This document shows, in pieces, positions 26,727 through 39,400 of a stretch of DNA of 64,000 bases. Numbering within the stretch: the stretch's first letter is position 1; each line of letters opens with the position of its first letter. Position numbers and translations under genes: made by a program. This DNA comes from Panorpa germanica (taxonomy: Eukaryota > Arthropoda > Insecta > Mecoptera > Panorpidae): the NCBI GenBank assembly GCA_963678705.1, contig OY783212.1, forward strand, positions 15,438,001 to 15,502,000. The letters are read 5' to 3'. The notes under the pieces are model-generated. The model was given only the letters and a program-made list of their open reading frames with translations. It searched no databases and was not told where the DNA came from.

Positions 26727-29700
26727 TAATCTCTTTAATATAAATTTCCGATGATTGAAATTAAACTCAATAGCAAGTAAGATATATATATATTTTTTTT
26801 TTTTATTTAACGTCGGCCTATTTCCGATGCTGAGTCCTATCACCGACGACAAGTAAGATACAGAATTACGTAAATTAGTAACAAAACCTTAAAAATAATT
26901 CCCATAAGATTATTGATCACAGTGTTTGCGAGCATGTAGATTAAACTAAAAACACAACTTCAATATATCGGTTTACTTGTGCTGCTGTTCTTAGGAAACA
27001 TTAAACAAACAAACAAAAAAAGCCACCCCATGTTTTTTTGTGGTTATTTTCAGACATGGAAACACAAGAGCACGTAACGTTACGTTTTATTTTATTTATA
27101 CAATTAATTCTTTTGTTTGATGCAGAACATCTATTCAACTACACCATTTATAATTGCGTTGGCTGGTAGTGAAGCTACACCCCTCTGCCCCCTACACCCA
27201 CACCCAGTTAGTAGTAGACATTGAATGATTCCGTAATTCTCTTTATCTCATGTTGTGGCTTAAAGGTCAATTATCCAGAGAACTTCCCTGTCGCCGTTAT
27301 CCTGCAGGATAATTTTTATTGTCAGCTCCTGTAGTACCTGCAACCTGGATCCTGGATTCTGTCAAGTCTCGGCTTATACCATAAATGTTTAGTGTTGAAG
27401 TGTCGTGCAGAACGTCGGTCTTCACATAAATTATGTACACGTCATTTATTAGGGTGTGCATTTAATGGACTCGCCATTCTAGAACAAACTATGAAAGCTA
27501 AATGACCTGTATTCAAATTAATAAATAAAGTACGCGGTTAGTAGAAAAAGTAATACGCAAAACATGGGGACGTTGTGTTGTGCGAATGAGTTAAGCTGAA
27601 TGAAGTTGAAACAGGCAGAGACGAACTGGTTGTGGTCATTTATCAGTTGCAGCAGGTCCTGTTTCTAAATATGAAAATGATAAACAACCCACCGAACACA
27701 AAATATAAATGTTATCTTACATTCATGAAATATTTTACTTAAACTAAACACTGCTATGTGAATTTATGATTTTCTTAACATAGTTAAAGTTACCTGTTAA
27801 GTAAACAATATTATCTAATATATAACGTTTTGTGACCTACTTTTCAATTTCAAACAAACAATTTTTTCAAACAGCAAAATCTACTACATAACCCTATATA
27901 TTATGACATCTTAAGAAGTCCGATTTGGAGATTGAAGGATACTAAAATATAGCTATAAAATAATAAAATGAAAATTATATCAATTATTACTAAGGTTAGT
28001 TTAAGTAAAGCATTGCATAAATGGAAGGTAACATCTATATTTTTTATTGAGTGGGTACAAATATTTCAATGAATCATATTTTATACGTGTTTAAAAGAGC
28101 TTCTAACCGTTTAAAATGTATTTCTAAGATTTAATAATCGTTAAAAAGATGTTTTATAAAAACTTTAGGAGCATACGTATACGCAAAAGAGTAGAATTAT
28201 TTGTCTAAAAACAAAAGAAACATTTTACAAATCGTTGCAGGTCACCTTTATTTCAATATAGAATAATATCAAGTCTCTCTCATGATAATTTGCACGGGTC
28301 TTGGTTCGATTTTACTACAAAATATACTCTCTTCAATTAGTGTTTAAAATTTTAAATATACTATAAAATGGATATCAAAAATTTCTCAAACATTTTGTTA
28401 GTTGATAAAACAACTCGTATTACAGCTTCCAGTCCGCCACTGTTAAATTGTATGCCCCTGTTACAGCGCTATCATTAAAATAATTAAACATTTACAGTAT
28501 TAAGATAATTAACACGTCCTAATTATTCGTAACATGGTTTTTACGAGCCATCTACCATCCACCGCATTTAATATTAATTAAAGTAAACAAATTTCCGAAA
28601 CTTGTTTCTGGTGAATGTTTTTTTAAGTATAAGACTTATATTTAACAGCCTACATTTGTATAGAAAATTTTCAATTTTTTTTTTGTATTACCATTTTACT
28701 AAGGGTAAAAAACATCCCTTTATTCGTCTATGTCTAAGTCTACCCCTCATGATTAAAACCATCCACGATTCCATGAGTAGGATGGAGACATGGAACACAG
28801 TAAACTTTCATCTAAACTGTAAACTGTAAAGGGTAGATCGTCCATCCTACAAATATTTACATTTCTAAAATGAACGAGGGAAAATGTCAAATGGTATAAA
28901 TACAAGGACGATGAAGAACTACAGAGGAAAATGTGGAAATGCAGGATTTAGGATGGTCAAGCAAGCGTTAACTAAAATACTAAGTGACACACACAGCAAA
29001 TATATATATATATATATATATATATGTGGGCCACATTTTCACGAACCAGTTTCACATAGTTGCCAATTTATTGGTATTTAAAATTGATCACTGGTTTATT
29101 ATTTTACAAAGTAAAACTAAGTAACGAAATGAAACACAAGCGTTCTTCATTTAGCGCTCATGTAGTTAACTCTTTAATTAACGCCTGTGTGATGCATGGA
29201 ATGAATCCAACTACTCAATTTATAGTTTACTCGTACAAGTGATGGCCATTTTATTGAACAATTACAAACTAACAAAGTTCTAATCAATTTTAATTAAAAC
29301 GTTCCGAATACCTTTACCTTTCTATTAGTATTTCACATTAAACTAATCAAAGAGGCTTAGGAAATTCTTATTTAAGAAATTGTTAAACATAGATACGTCT
29401 ATTAAACACTAAAAATGTCATAAATTTTAATATAAGAAAATATAATGTTGTGTCATTTAAGCATAAAAATGAAGTAAGACTATAAGAAAAATTGCATAAA
29501 AAATTGAAGCTAATCTGTAATATGTTTACATAATATGTTAGAGGATTTTTTATTGGGGACACATATTGTTTTCAAATATAACAAAAGATTAATTCAAATA
29601 CGTTTGTCTGTCGCAGAATAATATTTTCGAGAATTTGTTTCTTTTATGGCTCTGATTTAAATATTCCGTTAGTCGCTTACGGCCGTAAAACGCTTGTTTA

Positions 29701-32700
29701 CATATGTGTAGGAGAATATATGTTTTATTGTGGGAGTGTGACCGCCCATACGCTAGGCCGTAAAGTTTCGCATGATAAGGCAACGGCAGAGCCCATTTAT
29801 TCATTTGCATAATTATGTATCACGTTTCTAAATAGTTTAACACGTATTTTATTTACGATTTCAAAAATTAATTACGACATGGGTTTTAAACACGGTACGT
29901 GCGCCTGCGCGATTCACAATATAAATTAATTTTTCAACATTGACATCCACTGAAAATTTTGTATGGCGAAACAAATTTGTCACAGGTTTCGTCATATACA
30001 GTGCAATGTTACACATTCAATTTTAAACAGATTTAATTTCTCACAGATTAGTTGTAGATATAACTTATAATTGAGAACGAGCTTATCTATGTTACACTAT
30101 TCAGCAAATCTTTGAGTGCCCCTTGTTCTTTGTGTAATGTATGTAAATTGAATAAGTATTTTTGATAATAATTATATTGGAAGATTTATAAAAGTTAACA
30201 AGCACAAAGACGATAAATATTAATGATGATAAACTAAGGTAAATGAATGCCTTAAAAGATATACGCAGTAATGCTAGTGGGTTTTCTAAAGAGCGAGGCG
30301 CGAAATTCAAATACATATATAGTAATACCCTTTTTACTTGTGCAAGCGTGTGAAGCCTATGGCAGTTGCCCTGCTTGCCACCCCTTAATGGCGCTACTGT
30401 TACTATTTTGTTTCATTACACTTAAACCTGCCTCAATAGGATTTGTTTCTTGAGTCTTGTACTAATCTAATCCCACAAAACATAAAACATAGAAGTTACC
30501 TTTCATTAATTGTAACCTTGTAATATTTTATCTAAAAAGGTTTTATTTCATTATTTTATAGCTATTTTAAAAGCTTCTAGTTCTTAAAAAGAACTTTTTA
30601 TATAATCTTTAAAAATGTATATTTAAGAAATGCAAAAGGGTACATTTATTTTTCACGAAACAGTAAAATAAGTCTGAAATCGGTGTTATTACGTAATATC
30701 CTTTACGTAACAGGTAACTTCTAATGTTACATAAACCTTAAATAGACGTTACTGAGTTTAGCGAGAAATACATATTACTAGACATACAAGGAATGTTCGG
30801 GAAACCTAAACCTAAAATTCTAATGTTGCTACAAACGATTTTTTATTTAATTTATTATTCCACTTCGTAAGCTGTTATGATATTATATTAAAAACATGGA
30901 TTACATGAATATAGCTGCAGATTTAATAACAGCGACAATGATACTACACAAAGTCTGTTAGTAATGTGTTTAGACAGTAAACAGTACATAAGATCGTACA
31001 CGTGTAGCATAAATGTTCTAAAGTCTTTTACGGTTGCATATTAAAATCCTATATGAAAGCAAAGCAAAGTAAAGCTGCTTGTGGTGTGTCTTAAGCATTA
31101 CATTAATATATACATCGTTGGGGTAGTCAACAACCCCCAAGAACATGGATAAATAAAGTTGTGTACAAGTAGAAGCACAAGCGCATATCTATTTTACTTG
31201 TTTCACTTAATATGAAAACTATAAGAAGACATTTTCATTTTTCTTTTCTTTCTCATAAATTATTGTTGAGAAACTAGTATCAAATAAATCATATCCACGA
31301 AGAGGCGTCTGCGTTCGCCTTATCGTAACATTGTTACATCACACGGACAGTGTGAATAAATTGTATTTTTTACGTATTGTTTTTTTTTTATATATATAAA
31401 ACATATAGTTTTTTATTTTTTTAGTTATTTACTCTGAAGATTAAGGTAGATAACAAAAAACGTATAAAACATTCAACATGGATAGAGGTTTGTATATGTC
31501 AACGGAATTAGTGATGTTGAGTTGAAGAAAATTTCTATTTTCACTTAAATATCGAAAAACACTTACAGTGCAATATTAAAGTAAAAACTTGAACGTATTG
31601 TAATCTTGGCGGTCAAATAGAATACAGCTTGCAATAACATTAATAAGATACAATTACGATAAAAATTTGGAGGACTTATACTTTATTGAATGAATCCAGA
31701 TTTTCAATCCGCTGTGTAATAGCAACAGAAACACTCTGCAATTAGTTTATTTTCATAGATAGATGCTATCAGAAAACTGGTGGGGAGGTTATGCTTCAGT
31801 CTAGTTAGCCTAAGAGTGTTGTTGTTCCTCTATATATATTCGCCTTGATTTGTAAAGAAAACATTGTATTAATTTTTGTTTTCAATTTTATCAAATAATT
31901 TATTGCGAAAATGTCGAGAGAAAAAGAAAACCTTTCTGACCTAAAAATTACTTCTTTATTTAGTCATCGTTGTGTGTGTTAATTAAGTATTAATTAATTA
32001 ATGCAAAACGTATTTTGGAGACATGATCTTTGCACTTTATGGGAGACGACATGTGAAATTATTTAATAAGCAATGCAAAATTCCTTATATTTTAAATGCT
32101 GTATATACTTAATAAAAAGGACCGTGGTCCTAAAAAGCCCGTAAAGTATTAATAAAAAAGATATATATACTTAATAAAGCAGAGTTTGCCAACAAGAAAA
32201 TTCCGCTTATTATGATTATTTAGTTAGCACAGACCTTAGGTTGTCCAACTTGAAGCCTAGACTAATACTCTGAGAAAGACTGACTTAAAGAAACCCCCTA
32301 AAACAGTAAATTATATTTGGATAAAAGAGACAATTGGACAAATAACATATATTTTTGAGTAAAAAATATCAAGAGCTTCATTCGATTCTGAGTCAACCTA
32401 TAATTGTTTTAAACCAATCTTCGCAACATGTATAACAATTATTTATTAGCCCCAATTTGGGTGTCACTGATATTCAATTCTTCCAAAGCATTAATAACTC
32501 TATTTAAAAAAAAATAGAAAGAAACATCGAAATTAAGTATTCCTGCCATGTGAGCATCACTAAAACTCACTGATTTTACATACAACAACGGAATAAAAGA
32601 ATCTCTGCGGTAGCGCTCGCTGCATAATTTGTGAATATATTTACATTACTTTACTACAAGTTACAGTTTTAAATTATGAAAGACATGTTTATAATTTTTT

Positions 32701-33057
32701 GCTCTTTTAAAGTTCCTCTACAATATTATTATATTTTCTCGTCTTTAAACTTGCATTTAAACTCACATTTAACTGTGTAAGTAAGTGTGTTAGCTTTACC
32801 TTATCCTGGAGTTTGCTTTTAAATAAATATAAAGAACCAAAAAGTTGATATACGTATATGTCTATAGGAAACAAATGTTAGCGATAAGAATAAGGATTGA
32901 AATCAAATGAAACATATTTGGTAGTTATGTGCTAATACACAAAGTGTCTCGGTTTTAAGATATCGGTGTTTGTTCAATGAGACTTTTTCTCTCATTAGTA
33001 GGAGAAAAAGGCTTAAGGTCATAACAATAATTTCAATTAGTCAATAAATATATTAAT
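26727..33057. other. Long AT-rich stretch without recognisable genes
   Basis: Contains a perfect 16-bp palindrome TTATCCTGCAGGATAA at 27297-27312 inside a GC-richer 300 bp (about 27150-27460), a (TA)n run at 29000-29025, an imperfect copy of a dispersed short motif at 32117-32150 (GGACCGTGGTCCTAAAAAGC), and a T/A-rich run at 31380. The short frames present have no motifs. Confidence 0.4.
29000..29025. repeat. (TA)n microsatellite
   Basis: Thirteen TA units in a row followed by TGTGGGCC. Confidence 0.85.
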
Positions 33058-33068
33058 ACTAAGTTTTA
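33058..33068. repeat. Left target-site duplication of the LINE at 33069
   Basis: ACTAAGTTTTA here matches ACTAAGTCTTA at 33421-33431 with one difference, bracketing the 5'-truncated LINE. Confidence 0.6.
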
Positions 33069-33286
33069 GACTTACTCCAAGGCACCTTTACAAAATTAAT
33101 ATTAAATCCGACGATAGATGTCAATGTGGTGAAGAAGGAACTTTGGATCATATTATATTTGAATGCATAAATTATAGTTTAGAAAGATCAAAATTCAATA
33201 GTGAAATATTAGCTGTGATTAAAACTTTTCCTGTTAAAATCCTGTTAATTTTCCTGTTAAAACTAAATTTTTATTAAGTGATTCAA
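33069..33286 (+). pseudogene. C-terminal Cys-His domain of a LINE polyprotein, frameshifted
   Basis: The frame encodes SDDRCQCGEEGTLDHIIFEC, the CxC-x-x-x-x-x-x-x-H-x-x-x-x-C motif found after reverse transcriptase in many non-LTR elements. Shortly after, CCTGTTAAAATCCTGTTAATTTT shows a 23-nt tandem duplication that shifts the frame and causes an early TAA. The frame after the duplication continues with a sensible C-terminus (LLSDSKLISELFKYLEIYKI). The copy is therefore dead both by truncation and by frameshift. Confidence 0.75.
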
Positions 33287-33420
33287 AATTAATTAGTGAA
33301 TTATTTAAATATTTAGAAATTTATAAAATAGAATTATAAAATATTAAATATGTATAAAAAATGGTAGATGGTGGCTATGACGAATAAAAGTCAAGGCAAA
33401 TAAATAAAAAATTTAAAAAA
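33069..33420 (+). mobile_element. 5'-truncated LINE, same family as the outer LINE at 20.8 kb
   Basis: The plus-strand copy begins inside the C-terminal coding part and runs through the 3' UTR (GGTGGCTATGACGAATAAAA) to an A-rich tail, with near-exact 11-bp direct repeats on both sides. It is related by eye to 20791-20946 plus 22729-22853. Only the last roughly 85 codons were retained, a typical result of incomplete reverse transcription. Confidence 0.8.
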
Positions 33421-33431
33421 ACTAAGTCTTA

Positions 33432-36400
33432 TATATACTTTATTTTTGAAAATTCGTTTCATTTTAATGAAAAAATATTCCAGAGTTAATATGCTTTATT
33501 ATATTCATTGATTCTCCTGCCAAATCATTCCATTCAGGTTATTATATATCTGAACATATCTACTTCACAGTCAATATATATTGAAGGGTGATTAAATTTA
33601 TTGGAATTTCCTCCCTATTGGTTTACTGAAATATCTGTACAAATGAATTTGATTAGCCGTTATATAAAACCATTAGCGCTGGTTAATTGACATTAGATAC
33701 GATGTTAATCACCGACCGCAGTCATCGGGCATCGGTCATCGGTCACGGTCGGGTCAACCAATTGTATATGCAACGTTACAGCCCCCCGCGAGCCCGCGAG
33801 AGTTGACAGCATTTATTCTGATACCCAATAATTAACAAACGAATTAGTTGTAAAGGCAAACGAATTAATATGTAATAATCAAATTAATAAAATATTTTAG
33901 GTAAACAATTTGGTGAAGACCTCTGTATTTATGTAAAATTATTTACGTTAGATAAATCTTAAATATATGTAACTATGTTTATCAGATAAATTGAAAACCT
34001 ATAATTTTAGACATTTAACGTAATAATCTACCAGCATTTTAATTTTATCAAAAAGTTGAATCAAATCTCGTTTCGTGAACATTTCTCACAATCACAGCTT
34101 TCAATTAGCTCTGTTACCAACATAATTAATGAACTAACCACGTTAATTAATTGTTTAACATATTGTTAACTCTCAGTTAAGTATTCAGCTATGTAATGAT
34201 TAATTACCATTCCGTTTGTAATCCTTAGTTGACTTAATCATCAGTTTTAGGGTAATAAATACATTACTCAAGCAAATATTTATAAAACATTTTACATACA
34301 CAAGAAATATAACTGAAAATCACTTCCCTCGCATTTTCACGTATTTATACATCTTAATAAATAATTCAAATATCTTTTCCGAGCTACTGTTATGCATGGA
34401 TTCTGTATCTCTGCATCCATGGACCAGTGATCCTGTTATACGATATATGGTATATGAGAATTGAAAACGGGGAAACTAATACAAACGTACGTAGTGTATG
34501 TATATCAAATAACCGAGCGGAAAGTACAATAATAGTAACGTAAATAATATAAGTATATAATCTATGTGCTGTAAGTTGTAAGCGCAAGATATAAAAACAA
34601 AAAATAACCAAAATGTGAAGTAAAATGGACGGGAATTGTGTATTTTGTGTGGAGAACTAGAATCGGACACGTACGAGTGGTAAACTGAATACTGGATAGA
34701 GCATAGAGAGAGAGAGAGAGAGAGAGAGCGGTCTGCGTCTGGGTATTGTTAGAACCGTGAAGTTAAAATGACTGAAATGATGCTATTAGAGCTTATTCTG
34801 TTACATGCAATGTGAATTGTTGCACTACACTGTAGTAAATAACAAAAACGAATTTATAGTTTTTGCGCTTGATTTGAGCTGTTGTAACAATTTCGTTGAA
34901 TTTTATTACATTACTTAAGTAATCCACCTTCCAAGTTGAGTTTTCGGTCCATTTAGTAGTAGATAGCTGTGGGATTTGAAATAATTTAAATAATGTAATC
35001 TTGGATGCCAAAAAAGAAAGAGAAGGAAAAAAATTTTATACTATAAAATTCCATAAATATGTGGCTATAATATGCACTCATTTAATAGAGTAAAGTGAAG
35101 GGCTGAGGTCCTAGAAAGCTCGAAAAATATTTTTTTTAAAATACACTAATTTTTGGGAAATATGTAAAAAAAGCCAAAAGATAAAAAATGTTAAATATGC
35201 AATGACACAGTAAATTTTCAGTTACAAAATTTTAATTATTATTATTCCGCTTAAAAGTCTTATTCTTCTTGAAAATTGGTATTTGATATGTTATACAGAT
35301 TTCAAAGAAAAAACTCTGTCTTAAGAATTTAATCCAATATCGGAATATTGTAAACCAATCAGCCCCTAAAAGCACTGAAAGCAACACCTCTTTAACACCT
35401 AAAATAAAACAAAGGAATTAAAATATGCAATAACAGTATGTAAAAATAAGATACATATGCACATAAATATGCAAACGCATATAAATTTCTATGGTTATGG
35501 GAGCAGGAATTGGGTAGCTGGCATGACATTTATGGTAGAGTAAGTGGCAATGCAGACCATATGGCGAAAAATTGAAACTGTCATAGGAGTCTAGTTAGTA
35601 ATAATTTCTTATTACTATAATCTCTTGTGATTTATTTATTTATTTTAGATTGCGGTTGTGAGAAGTGAATTGACTAAATGTATTGTGCAATTTATAATGA
35701 ACCGAAAAAAATATAAATTAAACTTATTACATATAATTATGTATTACGGATGTAATAAATTTGATTTATAATAAAACTACACAACATAATTTAAAAAGAA
35801 TCCTAGAAAATGTCACACCTCTAACCTTTTTCGTTGTATAAAATATATTATTAAACATACTAAACTATTTTTAGATTCACCAACAAAGAAACTGCATGCA
35901 TTTCCCAATGTTAAATGAAAACGCTGCGATATTTTAATCAGGCTTATACATTTTAAACACGGGACTTAAAATTCTATTTTCGTAGGTTTATAAAATAAAT
36001 ATAAAAATTAAAAAAATAAAATAAAATCATAAACAATGGCTTGGAACACCCGTATCAACTGTACGGGTGCGAGTGGGAGTGGGAGTAGGAGTATTTACTT
36101 CAGTGCGGATAAAACTTGGGATTAATTAAAACCATGTATATATTATATAGCACTTTATCACGGTAATGTATTGCAATTACTGTTTTTCCTCTTATCTTAG
36201 AACAGCATCCGTATTTGGCTTGGTTTGGTAGGTACTTGTAGCTCACACACACAGAGAAACCCACACACCTACACCTACGCAAATAGAAATAGCTTTAGGT
36301 TACGTTTAGGTAATGTGGGCAATAATGAAAATAGCCGTGAGAGTTCCTTTTTTTTTGTTTTTATAGGTCACGTCCTTTTGGATATTTCATAAACGTGTGC

Positions 36401-39400
36401 TGTGGTGTAATACACAACTGGCAAATTAGGGTTTTATAAAATTAAATAATCCTTAGATAAAATTATGGTAAAATCGTTTTCCTAATGCCCAACACTTGTT
36501 TAGGATCCAAAATATCACATGGAATTGGAGACAACATAATTTAGATTACGTATCATTCAATTTATATGAGGTTACACCGATTTTCGACATCAGAAGTGGG
36601 ATCAGAAAAAGACTACCAGTATTGCAGTCATAGCAGTAGTACACACAATTCTTTATTTCTAACATTTATCTAAAGCTTAACTTAATTAATATATATTAAT
36701 GAAAATAAACTAAGTTTAGGTTAGTTTTAACACAATATTAGGTTAGTTTTGTCGTAACTCAGCGATCTTAGATCATGTTAGTTCCGTAACAATTCTGGGA
36801 AGTAATTTCAGCGTGGATATACCGACCGTTAATAAGGTTTCGTGCTATACCCAGGTCTAGGGCTCAATTTCTCGACGTAAAATCCTTCGGGATGTGGATC
36901 ACTGTTAACTAGTAAATTATCCTCAGGAAACGTTCATTAATATTCATAGATTTGTATTCATTATTTTTACGGGCCAGTAGAAATAACTTTTAAATTAAGT
37001 TTCATTCGTTAATATTTATTAATTGTTTAATGCGAAACACAATTTTAAAATAAATGTAAATATAAAACAAAAACAAGGTGAACGTATTAATTAATGTTAA
37101 TAATATTAAAATTGTATTAATTAAAATGATTGTAAACAAAGGGTACTGTAAAATAGGGTTAGAAAAGCAGGTTTTGCCCAAAACACAGTTGACAGTTAAT
37201 CGTACGCCATGGTCTATTTGTTATGAGTGGAAATTAACTCGCCTAACATAGTGAAGTGCAAATGATTACTTTGACAATGTGACAAGACCACATATTTTAA
37301 ATGTTACACAAAGCTAAAATTTAGAATAATTAAATGACACGCATTTTAACACGCCTTTGTTGCAAACATTTCAAAATCGTGTTTTGACATTTTTGATGTT
37401 TTAAATTGTAGTGATTTCTCAGAAATAATATTACCGTTAAATACAGTTATAATACATTTTGCATAATTTAGCTTTGTGATACGTTTAAAATATGTGGATT
37501 TGACAGACTTGTCATTTAACATGAAACAACATAGAAAAATAATTATTTCACTACTCATGTAAAAGATAATTACAAACAGGTTCGTTAACATAATGGAGAA
37601 GTGAGGGGAAAACACTTCCTGGAATTTAAATAAGCTTTGAAATCTGTTACATATTTACAAATGACAACAGGGATAGTATGCACCTAACTTCCTCTAAATA
37701 GTTTACCATATGCTGAGTAGAATGCAATTTGAGTTAATTTTATTGGAAGGAAATTTGCAAGCAGCTTAATTTTGTAGTTGATTTTGCCCCTCTTGTCAAA
37801 TTTCTTGCGTACGTCTCTGCATCCACAGTTCATCAAATTTAGAATCAATAATTTTTAATTATGAAATAATAATTACAAAGCAAAACTCATACATGAATTT
37901 AATTATCCACGTAATTAATGTTTGAACAATATTTTCAAAACTAAGCGACTTATATTACGAATAAATTGCATCTGAATAAAAAAATGTAATTACAATTGAG
38001 ATTCAGCCTTAGGGTAAACGAAGCTCTTTTCATATCTTTTTAATTATGTTAATTTTCTTTCATAAAACAGCCGTGTGTGTCGCTGTCGCTGTCGTAGCTA
38101 TATCTACATTTTTTATCTTGTAATATAAAAGACGGTAGGATACGATGGGACAGACCGGGAAAAGGTAAACAAAGAAAATCCTTGGAAAAAGGGATCAACG
38201 ATACTGAAGAAAATGTAGGGATGAATATATGAAAAATATTTTTGAATGCATATTTATGTGATAATATAATAAAATATATTAAAGTATTCTAAAGTATTCT
38301 GAAGACGAGTGAATAAATGCCGTCTTGTTATTAAAAAGAATTACGAGTTACGACAATGGCTAGATTATAAAAAAAAAGATTTATATTATTATTAAGGACT
38401 TAGTACCTACCCGGCTCTTGTCTCAATGGTTTGAAATGACATACCACTTCGAATAGCATGCTATAGTGAAAGAAACCTCATCTTTCTTCATTAAATTCAA
38501 CCGGTACGCCGTGGTGCTAAAACCCCCTTAGAAATACTACACCAATATAGAACGGGGTGATAATAAAGTAAAAGCTATTGGAAAAAGTCAACATCGAGGT
38601 CATGTTTTGTGTCATGTAGCGTAGAGGTACACTAAGCCACCGATAGATGGAAACACGGTACCTTAATGATATAAAACTAAACCACACAATATTTTCAATG
38701 GTTTTCACACTCATTTATTTTATTTTCTTTAACCGTGAAGGCACTGTGAAATAAAAATATGAAGACTTCTTTAATACATATTAAAAATCATTAAAAATAA
38801 ATTAATATTGATTCTTGCAGGTTTTATAGGATTAAAGTATGATAGAGTCAATACTTATTAAACATAGATATCTATCAATTATATATAAATTACATCTAAA
38901 ACTATGTAGTACATTTTAAAGCTAAAAAATGGTGCGAAATTTAAAAGAGCAGCTCTTGCTGAAAACTATATTTCAAATTTCAAATCTCCTCCATTTTTAA
39001 TTTCTGTTTGTTCATCTCAAATTTGTGAATTAATTTCTTAATAATAGACCCTGTCGACACTGTCAAAATCTATAATAATTGTATGAACCCATTACTTGAA
39101 TTGGTTTAAGACGTCTACAAACATAAAGTGATAAATATAAAAATGATCACAGAACTGGAAATATCTATTTTTATTTACAATATATTTACAGAATTTTTAA
39201 TTGCATCACTCGTATTTTACATTATGAGATCAAAAACTGATTTTATTTGATTTAAAATATAATTAAATGAAATGTAGAAATCAAAAGGAACTTATAAAAA
39301 GAGAGATATGCATTTATAATGGGATTATATTTATAAAAACTCTTTGATCATAAGCTACTAGTGCTGGTTATTACAGATTTAACAGGCAAATACTCTGAGA

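Noticed and set aside
29589..29810. 73-codon minus frame
   Set aside because: No recognisable domain, no neighbouring splice signals that convince.
37346..37615. 89-codon hydrophobic minus frame
   Set aside because: AT-driven composition; nothing supports expression.
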